NCBI GenBank assembly: GCA_964036155.1
Contig: OZ038422.1
Span: forward strand, 63,945,201-64,009,200
Reading direction: 5' to 3'
Source: Diploscapter coronatus
Lineage: Eukaryota > Nematoda > Chromadorea > Rhabditida > Rhabditidae
DNA: 64,000 nt
Positions within the stretch are counted from its first letter, which is position 1, and each line of letters begins with the position of its first letter. Positions 33,103-45,308 of the stretch are shown here, in pieces. The notes below the pieces were generated by a model. It had not been told where the DNA came from. It made no database searches and was given only the letters and a program-made list of their open reading frames with translations. The position numbers and the translations under genes were made by a program.

Positions 33103-35519
33103 ATGCTTTCGCGTCTGCACGTTTCGGTGGTCCGGGCACTGTCTTCCTCGATTAGGCCTCACAAACTGCCAGGAGACAGGGTTAGACAAATATCTTTTAG
33201 AAATTTTTTGGAAGAAAATAATTACCCGAAAAAAATATTTCTACAGAATGAAATCATTTTATTTTTTGAAGGAGAAATTCCTGAAGTTTTTTTTATAACT
33301 TCTTTCAGCATTTGCTTGCGAAATACGGTGGCCGGCACACGGTGACGATGCTGCCCGGCGACGGGATCGGACCCGAAATGTCGCAACACATCAAAGAGAT
33401 TTTCGAGGCCGCGCAGGTGCTGAAAATTAAAATTCCTTAAAATTTCTGAAATTTGTAAATGTTTTAATTCCGACCTCGTAGAAAGGGTGAAACTTAAAAA
33501 AGCCAAGTTCGGATTTTATGAAGAAAATCGGATCTTAAATTTTCCATTCTCAGGCCCCCATCGACTTCGAGGAGGTCCAACTCAGCTCGGATTTGACCGA
33601 AAACGGCTCGGACATGGACGCCGCGATTTTGTCGATCCAGAGGAACGGCGTCGCAATCAAGGTATACGGCCGATTACAGTGATCCTTGGAAAAGTTGCAG
33701 TGATCTTTAAAATCTACAGCAATATTTCTTTCAAAAGTACAATAGTCTTTCAAATATGCTAACTCAGGGCAACATCGAGACGAAATACGACTCGCCGCAG
33801 TTCACGTCGAGGAACGTCGAGCTCCGCACCCGACTCGATTTGTACGCCAACATCCTTCACTGCGCTACAATTCCCACGATCCCTTCCAGACACAAGGTAT
33901 TATTTTTCAGATTGAGTAACGAAAATACGCAGAGTAAAGCGAATATTAGTCGTAAAAATTGTATTGAGAATCGACTACTAATTTGAGCTCCACTATGCGT
34001 ACTTTCGTTTACGCATTATTATTACGTATTTTTGTTCACTTTTGCAGTTTGACTAATAGGAGGATTTTAAACAACGACATTTGTAATAATAGCGCTCATT
34101 TTCAGAACATCGACATCGTGTTGATTCGTGAGAATACGGAGGGCGAATATTCCGGACTCGAGCATGAGACCGTCCCCGGCGTTTGTGAGAGTATCAAGGT
34201 TACTTTTGGAAATAAAATGAAGAAAAAGCATAATAAAAGAATAAAATAAAATAATGAATTTTCAGATCATCACCTACAAAAACATTGAGCGCATCGCACG
34301 CATGGCGTTCGAATACTGCATAGTGAACGGCCGAAACAAAGTCACCGCCGTTCACAAAGCGAATATCCAAAAATTGGGCGATGGACTTTTCTTGGAGGTT
34401 CGATTTTTTAAAAATAAAATTTTAACTTTCTTTTTTTAATTTATTTTTTTAGTTTTATTCCAAAATATCTATTCATATTTTTGGAGGTATTTTTAAAATT
34501 TATCTTAGGTCGTGAAAAACATGAGCAAGGAATACCCCAATATCAAATGCGATTCGATGATCGTTGATAATGCCTGTATGCAGTTGGTAAGATTTTCAAT
34601 TGCTTAAAGCATTTTCCCTTGTATTTCCTACAAATATTCTTTTCGTTTCGAGGAAAATTAATCTCTACAAAAACAAATTAAAGATGAAAAGAATATACTT
34701 TTAAAATAAAATTCCAGGTTTCCAAACCCCAGCAATTCGACGTGATGCTGATGCCGAATCTGTACGGGAACATCATTTCGAACATCGCTTGTGGGCTGGT
34801 CGGCGGCGCTGGGCTCGTCTCCGGCATGAACATCGGCGAGGAGTACGCCGTTTTTGAGACGGTTCGAGTTACTTTTAAATTTATTTTTCTATTTTGAATT
34901 ATTTTATTTTAATAAAGAAAACTTTATAGTTGTAGAAAATAGAACATGTTATTTTGATTTTTTAAAAATTTTCCTTGAAATATGAATTTTCAGGGAACCA
35001 GAAATACCGGAACGACACTAGCAGGGAAAGATTTGGCAAACCCCACCGCGTTTATCCGAGCCGGAATTGACATGTTGAGGTAGTTTTCAAATATTCAATG
35101 TCGTATAAAATCCATTTTGATCTCTATCCTTCATCATTAGGCCATTTTCAGATACCTGCAATGCAACTATCACGCAGACCTGATTTCGGACGCGCTCTGG
35201 ATGACGCTCGTCGAGCAGCAAGTTCACACGCAGGACATCGGTGGAAATGCGAAGGTAGAAATTCAGTATCTTGCCATTTTGTTACCAAAATGCTACCAAT
35301 TTTTGGTAAATGGTATAATTTTTAACATTTGAAGCGTTTCTTTTCATTTAAATCGTAAAAAGGCTTCAACGATATAAAATGAAATTTGTTATCAAAGTTA
35401 TCAAAATGGTACCAATATTTTGGTAAGTCATGGTATTCTAGGCGTCGGACATCGTGAACAAAACCATCGACAATCTCATCGAAATCGCCAAAACTCGCGA
35501 CATCAAGTACTACGTTTAA
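33103..35519 (+). CDS. idhg-1: Isocitrate dehydrogenase [NAD] gamma-type subunit, mitochondrial
   Basis: Regulatory subunit of the NAD-linked isocitrate dehydrogenase of the TCA cycle, in the mitochondrial matrix. ATG 33103 begins [19 protein letters not shown], a good import presequence. Then [128 protein letters not shown] and [16 protein letters not shown]. The end is IKYYV, TAA 35517-35519. The gamma rather than alpha call rests on the serine/arginine-poor NGVAIKGNIET and KPQQFDV regions and on synteny with malonyl-CoA decarboxylase next door. Nine or ten exons. The intron at 35250-35440 is built of TACCAAAA/TTTTGGTA words. The protein looks complete. Confidence 0.9.
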
Positions 35520-36305
35520 GTCGTACTCGAAGAAAACGACGTTGAACAAATGTTTGACAACTCTTGCATAATTTCTAGATCTAGATTTTGTATTCAGTTT
35601 CTATGAAATGTCATTTTTGTTGATTCTCAAATTTTCTTGACATTCCTATTTTTGAAATGATAGTTGTGAAGGTTAGGTTTTTAGATGCTCTAGTGATAAG
35701 TCTTGAAATGATCTTGAAAATATCCCGGTTGTAAAATAACAACTAAACGTCTTCTAAGGTTTGAAGGAAGTACTTTTCTCCTAAATCCTATTTTATTATT
35801 GGAAGAAAAGTACTCATTCGAAATTATAATTTTAGGTATAACCAACCGCCCGCGCCTAGTGTTTACGCGAAAATCGCCGCATAAAGGGATGAAAATTATC
35901 ACCGATATCATTTCCCCGAAAACTCCCAAAATAGTCGTCTTCGGTGAGAAAGAGTAAGCGGCGAAATCGCAAATTTCAGAAGCGGTGCGTGGCCTAAAGT
36001 TGCAATATCCCATCTGAATATAAAGACCATTTCTTTATTGCAAAATACTTCACCACTGATAGAAATCTTCTGGTACAAGACAAATGAGTTTCAATAAAAA
36101 TTTTATGAAGAAATAATGATAATATCCCTGAAAGACAATTGGTAAAAGTAGAGAAAAAATAAGAAACGACATAAAGTATGAAACTTGAAGAGCTATCGTT
36201 TTTTTCTACTTTTATTCAAGTTTTCGAAGTATGCAGTGAATTGTCTGCACCTCTTCTGCAGATAGGTCCCACCCACCTTGAAGCTCCGCCCACTATCGAT
36301 TCTTT
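35520..36305. other. Spacer downstream of idhg-1
   Basis: About 790 bp containing the idhg-1 3' UTR and, towards the right, the end of a doubtful minus-strand gene. A pair of inverted words, AAGTACTTTTCTCCTAA (35768) and GGAAGAAAAGTACTCATT (35801), can form a small hairpin. No gene was recognised. Confidence 0.4.
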
Positions 36306-36880
36306 TCAACAAGGCGAGTTGGCGTACGATCGAACGGAGGAAAGGATGATTTGGAAGGCCGAAGAGGAGAGAGATGATAAATCGATTTTCGGATTGCAAT
36401 TAACAGACGAAAGACGTCGAGGGGGTTCTGAAAATTTACAGATTCATATATCCCTTTTTATATAATAAAGAGAATTTCATATATCTCTCGTTACCTGGAC
36501 TTTCTTGACTATCTTTTATTATAGGAGGATTATCATATTTTGGAGTTGTAAGCCTTTGAATAGCCTCTTCTAAGCTCCAAGTGGTAGTCTTAACTGTGGT
36601 AGTCCTAACTGAGGTAGTCTCAACTGAGACATCTAAAAATTTGTTAAACATTATAATATCTTTAGGTTACGTATTTTTACTTACCTGGTCGGTCAATGCC
36701 TTTTAACCACGCTTCTATTGGAGGTCCAGAAATTGTAGGGGTCGTAGGATTTGAGGGCCAAAGGGTAAATATAAAAGAAAAAGTAAATTATTCTTTTAGA
36801 TTTCTGAAAACTTACTGGGAAATAGAATTTTCGATGGTTGACATGAGTAGGAAAATTAATATTGTTGTAGAGATTTTCAT
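36306..36880 (-). CDS. Possible small secreted Thr-rich protein (unsettled model)
   Basis: Three exons join cleanly in phase 1: EAWLKGIDRP (~36711-36687), DVSVETTSVRTTTVKTTTW with LEEAIQRLTTPKYDNPP (~36635-36500), and PRRLSSVNCNPKIDLSS to YANSPC (TGA 36308-36306). Upstream at 36880 lies MKISTTILIFLLMSTIENS, a textbook signal peptide followed by a GTAAGT donor. That donor is in phase 2, so I could not join it to the next exon without a frame break. Either another first exon is used or the gene is damaged. The middle exon has three 15-bp tandem units encoding VETTS, VRTTT, VKTTT. No family recognised; a small secreted or cuticle/mucin-type peptide is only a guess. Confidence 0.35.
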
Positions 36881-38770
36881 AGAAAGTCGAAAGAGAATTC
36901 GTGAAAAATGATTTCACTAATCAATTCGCGATATAAATGATAAGACAGCAAATGATAACTATCAATCGAAAATGACGATTACTCAAAATGACTATTAGTG
37001 ATGTCTTTCGAAAGTTTATTTTAAAGTTTCTAGTTTTGCTAAATAAACCAGTCCAGTATAATTTCGGCTTTAACTTTCCACTAGCCCGGAATTTTTTGAT
37101 TTTTAGGTTAGCAGGGGATAGAGTTTTCATTTTTTACTTGAAAATTTGCCAAATCAATCATGCTTCATTGTAACAACGTTAATTGGTGGTTTTAGAACAC
37201 TTCTAAAATTTGGTCCATTTATCAAAATGCCGCTTTTACATCATTTGCTGAATTTAATGGAAACCTATTCCAACCTGTTTAGAGCGGCTATGCTTTAACA
37301 TAGGGCTAGAAGATGCGATAGAAAATCTGATCCGTTCGGGGTATATATATCGCTAGGAGTCAGTTGCTAGATGCTTTATTATTGACCCTCGAAAATTTCG
37401 ACAAAATCTTATTTTTCTTTAAAAAAAATGTTATAAAATTCGTTTTAAAGATCACTGTGGCGTAAAAATTTATTGCCTACGTCATAATTTCATCTTTCTT
37501 CCTGAAAATTTCCTTTGTAAAAGGCCGAATCTTTCAATATTTTATTTCCTTATAATTCCCCTGTTTTCTCTTTTCTCTCTATCTATTGCCTTCTATCTAA
37601 TCTCCAGTTAAATCCTCTACTACGTCCCGTCTGTCCTGCCCTGTTATGGAATGGAGCCCTCTATCCTAACCCCCTCTCCCCAAAACTCTAGTCCCCTAGG
37701 GCCTGCCTTCTATAGGAAAGAAGAGCCAAACTTTCACAAGCCCCGCCTCCCTTTTCATCCTAGCTCCTAGCTCCGTGGTCCTTCACAAGTCAATATAGGA
37801 AAGGCGCTCTATGCAAAAAATGAAATTTCGCAAAATAGCACCGAATTTTTAGAGGCCGGAAAAGTAGCAGAAACAAAAAGTTAGAGATAGTCGAAATTAA
37901 GAGGATTCAAAGAAAGAGGGGAAAAGCTTGTCAAAACTGGAAGATGCGCACCCTCTCTCTTCAACGCGCTATTTCCCCCTCCCTCTTGTTTAGAACCTAA
38001 TTTTGGGCATCAACACTCGACTTTTTACTGGCAGGAATTCGAGTAATTTATCGATTTTTCCAAATCTACTTACCTCAAATTTGTTAACCTGCCGAGTTTT
38101 GGAAGTTTTTATCTTCATATTGATTTTCGGCAGATTTTTGCAAAAGGGCGATTTTTTATTTCTGGAAATTGCTTTTGACTAATGGCCCTGAAAAATTGAG
38201 GTTAGCCGAAAATCACCTATCGGGTTACCGATTTTTCATCGACTAGGTTCTCGCCTTACCCCCAACCTTTTCCAGGACATTTGGTTAATGAGTTTTGTGG
38301 TTTAGTCAATTTTACTCGAATTTCTTGGGCTGCTCTATAAAATTTTAGAAATTTCCAGGCCCATGCTATAAAATTCCAGAAAATTTTAAATCGGATTTCA
38401 AAAATCTTTCGTTGAAAATCAGATAAATGTTGTCCTTTAAAAATTCAATTAAAGAAATTTCAGTCTGAAAGTAAAGTTAATTAAATTTTTATTGGACCTT
38501 AGTATCTGACTATAGACGAAGATCTAAGATTTTCTTTCTTTTTTTCTCTCTCTCTCCCTCTCCCTCCTATTTTTATTATCAAGTCAGTTGTCGGATTTTC
38601 TATTGTTCTATTGTGAGAGCATCGCATAAATTCTCGATTTTTTACCACTTTCCCAGGTGGTACGGCCGACCCATCGTCGAAAGACCCATTTGGTAGCGGT
38701 TACCACAAACGAGAGAAAAAACCCATTTTTGGGTCACCGATCCCATCGAATGTCATAATGCGACCAAGGG
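36881..38770. promoter_or_regulatory. Upstream region of the arrestin-domain gene
   Basis: Almost 1.9 kb without a supported gene. It contains pyrimidine-rich tracts (37530-37700 and 38535-38570, CTCTCTCTCTCCCTCTCCC type), a GC-box cluster (AAGCCCCGCCTCCC at 37738), and a purine-rich run at 37880-37930. Just before the start it contains a likely acceptor (TTTCCCAG at about 38650) that could be a 5' UTR exon or trans-splice site. Confidence 0.4.
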
Positions 38771-40562
38771 ATGAAGGTAAGGGGTTTGGAAAATGATACC
38801 AAGTAACTAAAAATAGTACAAGACTACCAAAAATGTTTACCAAGTTATCAAAGATGGTGAAATCATCAAAAATGATAATTTAGGTGGAATTCTTCGACGT
38901 CACCCTCGATAAGGGTATCGACGAGTCGTACCTAGCCGGGGACACTATCAAAGTGGATCTTTCTACTATTTTTTACCAAAATTTACCATTTCAGCAAAAA
39001 CTACCATTTTTCAATAACATAAAAATTGCTGTTAAAGAATAAGATTTTAGGGTCGCATAGAAATGGTGTGTTCGAAGAAAGTCCGTATCGGTGGTTTAAT
39101 GGTCCGATTAACAGGTGTGCTTATTTTTTAGATGTTTGGGTTATGTTAATTTTTAGGTGTCGCAGAAACCGGCTGGCGTAATCGGGATAGTGATCTGATG
39201 TACGAGAGTCGACACACTTTTATGGACGAGCTGATAGATCTGACGACGTATGTGGCGCTTTTTTTACTTAGTTATGGCGCCTTTACGACGTTCTCTTGAT
39301 TTTATGACGCTATCTTCTAATATCACGCCTTTTTAAATTATGACGTCCGTATTTTAGCGTTGTGGCTGACCATTGCACAGAAGAATTCGAAGTCTATGAG
39401 GGGCGTCATGCGGTTGATTTCGAAGGAACCATACCTCTCGATATTTTGTCGTCAGTTGAAGTGTAAGTCCGCAATTGTTTTTTCCGAATTTTACGACAAA
39501 TCGGAATTTATAGAGAGAATTACGGAGCGATTAGGTATATGTGCACTGCGGTAATGCCCATACCGGAAGACGGAGATACAGAAGTTATAGCGGGTAACTT
39601 TTCATTTTTCAAAAGGTTGATCATTTTCAATTTTAAGAGAAATCCTTCAAAGTGTTCGCCATGTTAAATCTGGACGCCCCTTACATGAGGGAGCCTACTC
39701 AAGCTACAGAGGATGAAGAGGTTTTTTTTTTTTTTTTTTTAACTTATGCTAATTTTTAATTATGTTAATTTTATAAATCATTCAGATTTGTGAATATACT
39801 AATTTTATTTGTATGTTTTAAATTTATGCCAATTTTAGGTTATCGGGTGTTGTGGCAGAGCTAACGGCTCTATAGAAGCTACGATGAAAGTGGCTGAAGT
39901 CGGTCTTTTAGCTGGTATTTTTTTTTTAAACTAGCTTCGCCCATTTTACCAATTTTAGGAGAAAAAACCAGGATAACCCTGATAGTGGAAAATAAGAGCA
40001 AGAAGAGGAGGTGGAGACGGAAAAAAGTGACTTTCTATTTTTTACGAAGATGACATTTTTAAAATTTAAAGGAAAGACACGAGTGCGTCCTGATTTCGTT
40101 GTGCCAGCAGTTAGATTTCGTAGCGACGAATCGTTACGATCCGGATTTAATGGACAGACGGAGCTTAACTGTAGCCGTCGAAAACCATGTTCGTTTTTCT
40201 TGATTTATTGATGTTTGGTCGAAAAAATTCGATTCTTGCCGAAAGTTGAGTTGAATTTCCCACAGAAAACATAGCATTGTGTTTTCTAATTTTTTGAAAA
40301 AAAAAATCCTGTGAAGATCAGTCTTTTTCTGATAAAAAATATGGTTTTCAATCAATTTTAGGGCACGTGTAAAGCCCAACCCGGTACGGGAGTTCAAACG
40401 AAAGAGATCGAGTTTGAAATCCCAAATGGGCTGCCCCCAACTTCGGTCCATGCAAATAGACTGATTACGATAAGCTACTTCTTCAAAGTGGACTTCGAGC
40501 AATTTGACGTCGTCGTACCGGTGATCATTGGAACGTCGAAAACGCCGGGACCAATTGGATAA
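38771..40562 (+). CDS. Arrestin-domain-containing protein (ARRDC/ARRD family)
   Basis: Alpha-arrestin, a two-lobed beta-sandwich adaptor that usually links membrane cargo to endocytosis or ubiquitin ligases. The only ATG in phase with the conserved exons gives a first coding exon of six bases (ATG AAG, 38771-38776), followed by VEFFDVTLDKGIDESYLAGD. N-lobe: GRIEMVCSKKVRIGGLMVRL, GVAETGWRNRDSDLMYES, HTFMDELIDLT, HAVDFEGTIPLDI, and ENYGAIRYMCTAVMPIPE. C-lobe: EKSFKVFAMLNLDAPYM, GSIEATMKVAEVGLLAGEKT, RYDPDLMDRRSLTVAVENH, and IEFEIPNGLPPTSVHANR. The end is SKTPGPIG, TAA 40560-40562. There is no C-terminal PPxY tail, so direct NEDD4-type binding is not indicated. Many arrd paralogues exist in worms; the exact one is not assigned. 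One acceptor (TTTAAAG) is atypical. Confidence 0.85.
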
Positions 40563-40752
40563 AAATTTCCGACTGAAAATGCGATTTCCCAGATTTTTTT
40601 ATTATCAATTTTAGATCATTCTATATCAGAATTTTCAGAAAATCAAATATTTTTAGTCTATTTAGGATCGAAGCTTTTCTAGATTTTATTTTATCTCGGG
40701 TTTAAGAGTTTTCTTTTAGCTTTTAGAGTTTTCTATGGACCCTGAAAAATCT

Positions 40753-40769
40753 ATTTATTTATTTATTTA
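40753..40769 (+). promoter_or_regulatory. AU-rich element in the arrestin 3' UTR
   Basis: Four overlapping ATTTA pentamers lie about 190 bases after the arrestin-gene stop codon, in the likely 3' UTR. Overlapping AUUUA is the classical mRNA-destabilising ARE form. Whether the transcript extends this far is not shown by sequence alone. Confidence 0.4.
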
Positions 40770-41468
40770 ATTTACCTACCCCTCTTCTCACTGCTTAACG
40801 GCCACATATCAAAGTTGAAGCACTCTCAAAACCTTTCATCGGAATTTTTAAGGAATATTTAATGCATTTTGCAAATCTACCAAACTTCCACTGACAAGCT
40901 CCAAAATTTTAGGATTTTCTTTAAAATTACGGGTCTTTTTATCTAGATTTTCTTGAATTTCCCCATTTCCGAGCCAAATTCACTCAATTTCCGGTTTTCT
41001 ATCACTGATTTTGAATTTCAATAAAATTATTTAAATTAATTATCCAGTTTATAAATGGTGATGAATCTGTTTGCTATCAATTATAGTGTGGAGGATAGCG
41101 TTACTAACCATCTTCCTTAACTTTTGAAGCTTCCAAAACATATAGAGGATGCTCCGCCCATAATACAATTCTCTGCATTGCATCTACAATGAATAAAACT
41201 AATCTTTCCCCTGAAATAAGACCGACTTGCTCATTTGAATTTAAATAGAGCACTGAATATCTTCTTGTTCTATCTTTCGTGGATTTTTGAAATAATATGT
41301 GATTTTCTACAAATTACTCGATCCTCTATATCGATTTCGGGTGGAAAAGTAGGTAGGGTTGAGGACGATGAGTAACTTGAGGTCATCCTTACGGGTTTCA
41401 TATTACCCATTTTCGAGAAATAATGCTGGAAATGACGAGAGTGTCAGAGAAAAGTTGGGATTTTTAGG
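40770..41468. other. Spacer before the NT5DC gene
   Basis: About 700 bp, AT-rich. It holds the remainder of the arrestin 3' UTR and the promoter of the next gene. CTCCGCCCATAAT at about 41154 is a GC-box-like word. No gene seen. Confidence 0.4.
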
Positions 41469-44400
41469 ATGTACATCAGACATCTTCTATCATTCGGCAG
41501 CAACTGCATGAAGTGTAGGCCGGTTCGGCTCTATCGGAATTTAATCTCCTTGAAATTCGTCACTTCCCGAGCGCACTTTTCCAATTTCTACAGGTATATA
41601 TTCTTTTGGCTCCTTGTACAGGGTGCGCTAAAAGTCTGGGCCGTTTTGTTTAGACACTCATCACCAGGATAGAAGTAACTGAAATTTCCTAAAGCTTGAA
41701 TATTACCTTTTCCTATACTTATGCTATCTATCTGCATAATTCTATTTCAATTTGTCACGAATTTTAATTTTTATAGCAAAACTTTGAATGCGAAAAGCGG
41801 TCCAGACTTTGCGCACCCTGCAGACCTAGGGAAGACGATCGCCAGAAGGCCCTTACGGCCTACCCTCTGTATATTTTCTGAACAAATTTTCCATTTTGAC
41901 CTTAGTTAGCCAAAATTTGCACCAGTGCGCCCTGGTATCATAACTATGAATTCGTCCATGCGACCTACTCCCTATAGTTTACTTTCGTCTGACGAAAGTG
42001 CTCCCTGGGTCTGGCATCCTGTATAATCCATCAGTTCACCATGCATGAACACCATTTATAAAACTTACCAGGCTCTTAGGGTAGGGAAAGATAACTGATG
42101 AATTATACAGATGGCCTTTTTTTCTAATTGGTGCATTATTATTTTAGATTTCCCAGCCCTAACCCAAACAGACTCACTGAAAAGCGATTGAATAACGTTT
42201 ATGATACTGCGAGGAAGGTCGGATTTATTTATTTATTTTTTAAAATAAAAAATCTTTAGTCGTGGCAACACTTGGAACTACCTCCTCTAGTTAACCCAAG
42301 GGCCGTATTTGTTAACAATGAGTTGGACCTGGAAAGCATAGCTGTTTACGGCTTTGATTATGACTACACTTTGGCTGTATACACGAGGAAATTGAATAAT
42401 CTGATTTACAAGCTCGCATTAAATAGATTGATCGAGGATTATAAGGTCCGTAGACTTTTAATTATTATTTTATATTTTAAAGTTGGTAGCTTTTTTTTTT
42501 TTTAAATATGAACAAAATAAAATGCTACCTATTCGTGAGATTTAACTGTATGATATGTAGGGTTCCCAAGCAGATATGCCGAATTTATGTTTCGGACAAA
42601 GTTTTCGTGCAGAAATGTCACTAGGGACGTAAATAAAACTTTCGTGAATAAAAAGTAAAAGGAAATTCTTTAACCGAAAAAATCGAAAATCAGTCAACTA
42701 AAACGACACACATTTTCGCAAACTCCAAATAGCCTGCACACAATTGCACGGGCATATTTTATGGTCATTTTCGGTATATATTCATTTTATCAGGTTTATC
42801 GTCTATCTAGATCGAGTTTTTTTTTTTTTTTTTTAACATTCGGGATTTGAAGGGTATTTCCTCCCCAAATTTTTTATCTCAAACCATCACGTTTCTACCA
42901 CAAGTGCATTTCTGCAAGGGGGAAGAGCTTGGGAACTCTAATGGCATGTATGGGAAGCTTTAAGATAGATTTTTTTTCCATGTTATAAAAAAAATACATG
43001 TAATTTTTTCCAATTCTAGATATTTTAAATTACAGTACCCCCGAAGCCTTCTCGATGAAAAGTACGATAATGAGTTTGCGATTCGGGGTTTGCATTTCGA
43101 CGTTCAGACGAGCTGCCTTCTAAAGGTCGATGCGTTTTCTCAGATTCAAAGGGGTCAGTAATTTAAAAAAAAAAAAAAAAACAACTTATATTCCACCCCA
43201 TCATTTCTATCCTTTATCACATGATAAAGAAGCTACAGTAACCAAATCAAATTTTAAGGCACCGTATACCGAGGTCGTAGGAAACTCACTGATGATGAGA
43301 TATCTCAATTATACCCTGGATTTGGGCTTCCTGAGGAGAGGGGAAGAGAATTGCCCCAATTGATCGACTTTTTCTCTTTACCCTGGGCCGGACTATTGGC
43401 TACCGTAATTCATTACTGTGATCGGGAGAATATCGCTTACAACCCGAACTGTTTGTTCAATGATTCGAGGGTAGGGTTTCGAAACTTATTGGAAATTATC
43501 ATCAGGGTTGCATGAGTCGGAGTAGCTTCGAACCTCGAAGTTTGAGGTATTTCAAAATCGAGGTTGAAGTTTCGCGCAGCCCTGTTTATCATAGCTCACA
43601 TTCTAAGTTTCCGAAACATTTTTTTAGTTTCCATAGCTTATTGTAATTCCTGAAATTCCCATTTAAGCTAGTGAAAGTTTTCGGAACTTATAGGAGTGCG
43701 TCCAAAAAGTACACACTTCTGGGGAGATGTATCAAAACGTTATGGCTGATATCGAATCTTACATCCATCCAAATCAAGGCCTGAAGGAGTATTTGGAAAT
43801 GTTGAATTCAAGAGGGAAGGAATTATTTGTGGTTACGAATTCACCATTTAAATTTATGTAAGTTACTTTTTTTTTTTACATATTTTTAATCGTGTTTTTA
43901 TCTAAGAGACGCCGGCCTAACTTATATGTTGGGTAAAGACTGGAGAAGGTTGTTCAAGTACATAGTCGTATCAGCAAAAAAGCCCAAGTTTTTCACTGAA
44001 AAGGAGCCATTTCGGCAAGTTCAAGAGAAACGTTTCGAAATTTTCTTCAACGTTAAGGATTCTAGACTATACAACTCGGTAACCGGGTCATTATCGTTTG
44101 AGAGGGTTCTTACTTTGGAATCTGGAAAGATCTATGCGGGAGTAAGATTTTTTAATTATTTTCAAGAAACAACATAATCTAGGGACACATAGAAGAGCTG
44201 GCTAAAGGTGCTGGGTTCACTGGGAAGAACGTCTTGTATTTTGGTGATCACATTTATACCGATCTAGCTGAACCCATGTTACGGTAATTTCAGCGAACCT
44301 ATTTCAGAGTACGACATTTTAATTTAGCCTCGGCTGGAGAACAGCAGCAATAGTTCCTGACTTAGCTAGGGAAATTCGGACTCAGAATACGGACAATTAT

Positions 44401-45308
44401 CGGTATTTATTTTTAGCCAACGTGATTTCCCTTGATTACACCCTATTTTAGGACCAATATTCAGTGGATCGAAATTCTAACGGCGTTAATTGAAAGATTC
44501 CAAGTTGAGTCGTCCCGAAGTCCAGAAACCCATAAAATCATGGAAACTTGGAAGGAAGAGAGAGAGAAATTACGGTAATTCATAATATTTGATCTTGTAA
44601 AAGGGTATTTTTTTTAGATTTGACATGAAAGAAATGTTCAACGCCCAATTCGGTTCTGTATTTAGGACGTACAACAACATGACCTATTTTTCGAGGAGGT
44701 TAAATAGGTAACTTATATATATATATATATATTTTAAATTCATTATCTTTGAAAATTCCTAAAGCTTTGTCTATATTTATAAATTTCATAGCCATGTGTT
44801 CTTGTGTGATATGCTATGAAAAAACCAGGCTTCAAAAATTTCTAAAATTCATTTCGATTTCATTAAATTGATTAACAAGTCCATTTAACGATAAATCGGA
44901 ATTTAAAGAAACTGAACTTACCTAAAAATTTTATTCCAGGCTATCCGACGTCTATACAAGTCGTGTCACTAACGTCATGCATTATGATTGTAATCATACG
45001 TTCTATCCTAGGTACCTTATTCATAAAGTAATTAACCCTGAGACCAAAAATTAAATTACATTTAAGAACATTTAAGACTCATGGTTTATAATGTTAATTG
45101 TAGTCTAATTTTAAAAAATGATTTCAGAAGAAATGCTTTGCCGCATGAAAATCTTCACTCAGTACCTGTTCTCTCTAACGTCATAGCGTTAGATGCTGTG
45201 CACGCAAGAAACCAATCTGATGACGTTAATTCTCAGAAGAATGGCTTTACGCAAAATGGGAATTATTTGAAGATCAACAATAACGCTAATCATCATGATA
45301 AGTATTGA
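41469..45308 (+). CDS. 5'-nucleotidase domain-containing protein (NT5DC2/3 type, HAD family)
   Basis: HAD-superfamily IMP-GMP 5'-nucleotidase relative. ATG 41469 begins MYIRHLLSFGSNCMKCRPVR, a basic leader that looks like a mitochondrial presequence. After a 554-base intron the protein continues FPSPNPNRLTEKRLNNVYD. HAD motif I is VYGFDYDYTLAVYT (both aspartates, ~42350-42380). Motif II is ELFVVTNSPFKF (~43826). The lysine/activation part is DWRRLFKYIVVSAKKPKFF, and motif III is GKNVLYFGDHIYTDLAEP (~44226). Other family blocks are SFSQ...RG, LTDDEISQLYPGFGLPEERG, and TDNYRTNIQWIEILTALIER. The C-terminal end is Asn-rich (INNNANHHDKY, TGA 45306-45308). The DxD and GD motifs are intact, so phosphatase activity is possible, but substrates of NT5DC proteins are not well defined. 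Three introns hold inverted-repeat elements. Confidence 0.88.
41619..41820. mobile_element. Mariner-like MITE (CAGGGTGCGC ends) in NT5DC intron 1
   Basis: CAGGGTGCGCTAAAAGTCTG (41619-41638) is matched inverted by CAGACTTTGCGCACCCTG (41803-41820); TACAGGG at the left end resembles Tc1/mariner termini. The ~155-base middle is AT-rich and non-coding. The word GACTTTGCGCAC recurs at ~47650 in the efa-6 upstream region, hinting at a second, fragmentary copy. Confidence 0.65.
42013..42116. repeat. Inverted-repeat element in NT5DC intron 1
   Basis: CTGTATAATCCATCAGTT (42019-42036) and AACTGATGAATTATACAG (42093-42110) are inverted with one mismatch; GGCATC / GATGGCC extends the arms. A separate short palindrome ACTTTCGTCTGACGAAAGT lies just upstream at 41981-41999. 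Confidence 0.6.
43503..43584. repeat. Short CAGGGTTGC...GCAGCCCTG inverted repeat in NT5DC intron
   Basis: An ~82-base block begins CAGGGTTGC and ends GCGCAGCCCTG, with CTTCGAACCTCG and CGAGGTTGAAG inside as the second inverted pair. CAGGG...CCCTG ends resemble hAT-type elements, but no 8-bp duplication was identified. Confidence 0.5.

Noticed and set aside
32752..33189. 145-codon minus frame over the mlcd/idhg promoter
   Set aside because: The frame that joins to the malonyl-CoA decarboxylase exons is a different one beginning at 32870 with a mitochondrial presequence; the longer frame crosses the idhg first exon.
44711..44735. (AT)n run in an NT5DC intron and the (AC)n/poly(A) run at 3609-3636
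   Set aside because: Ordinary microsatellites; noted, but without further meaning.
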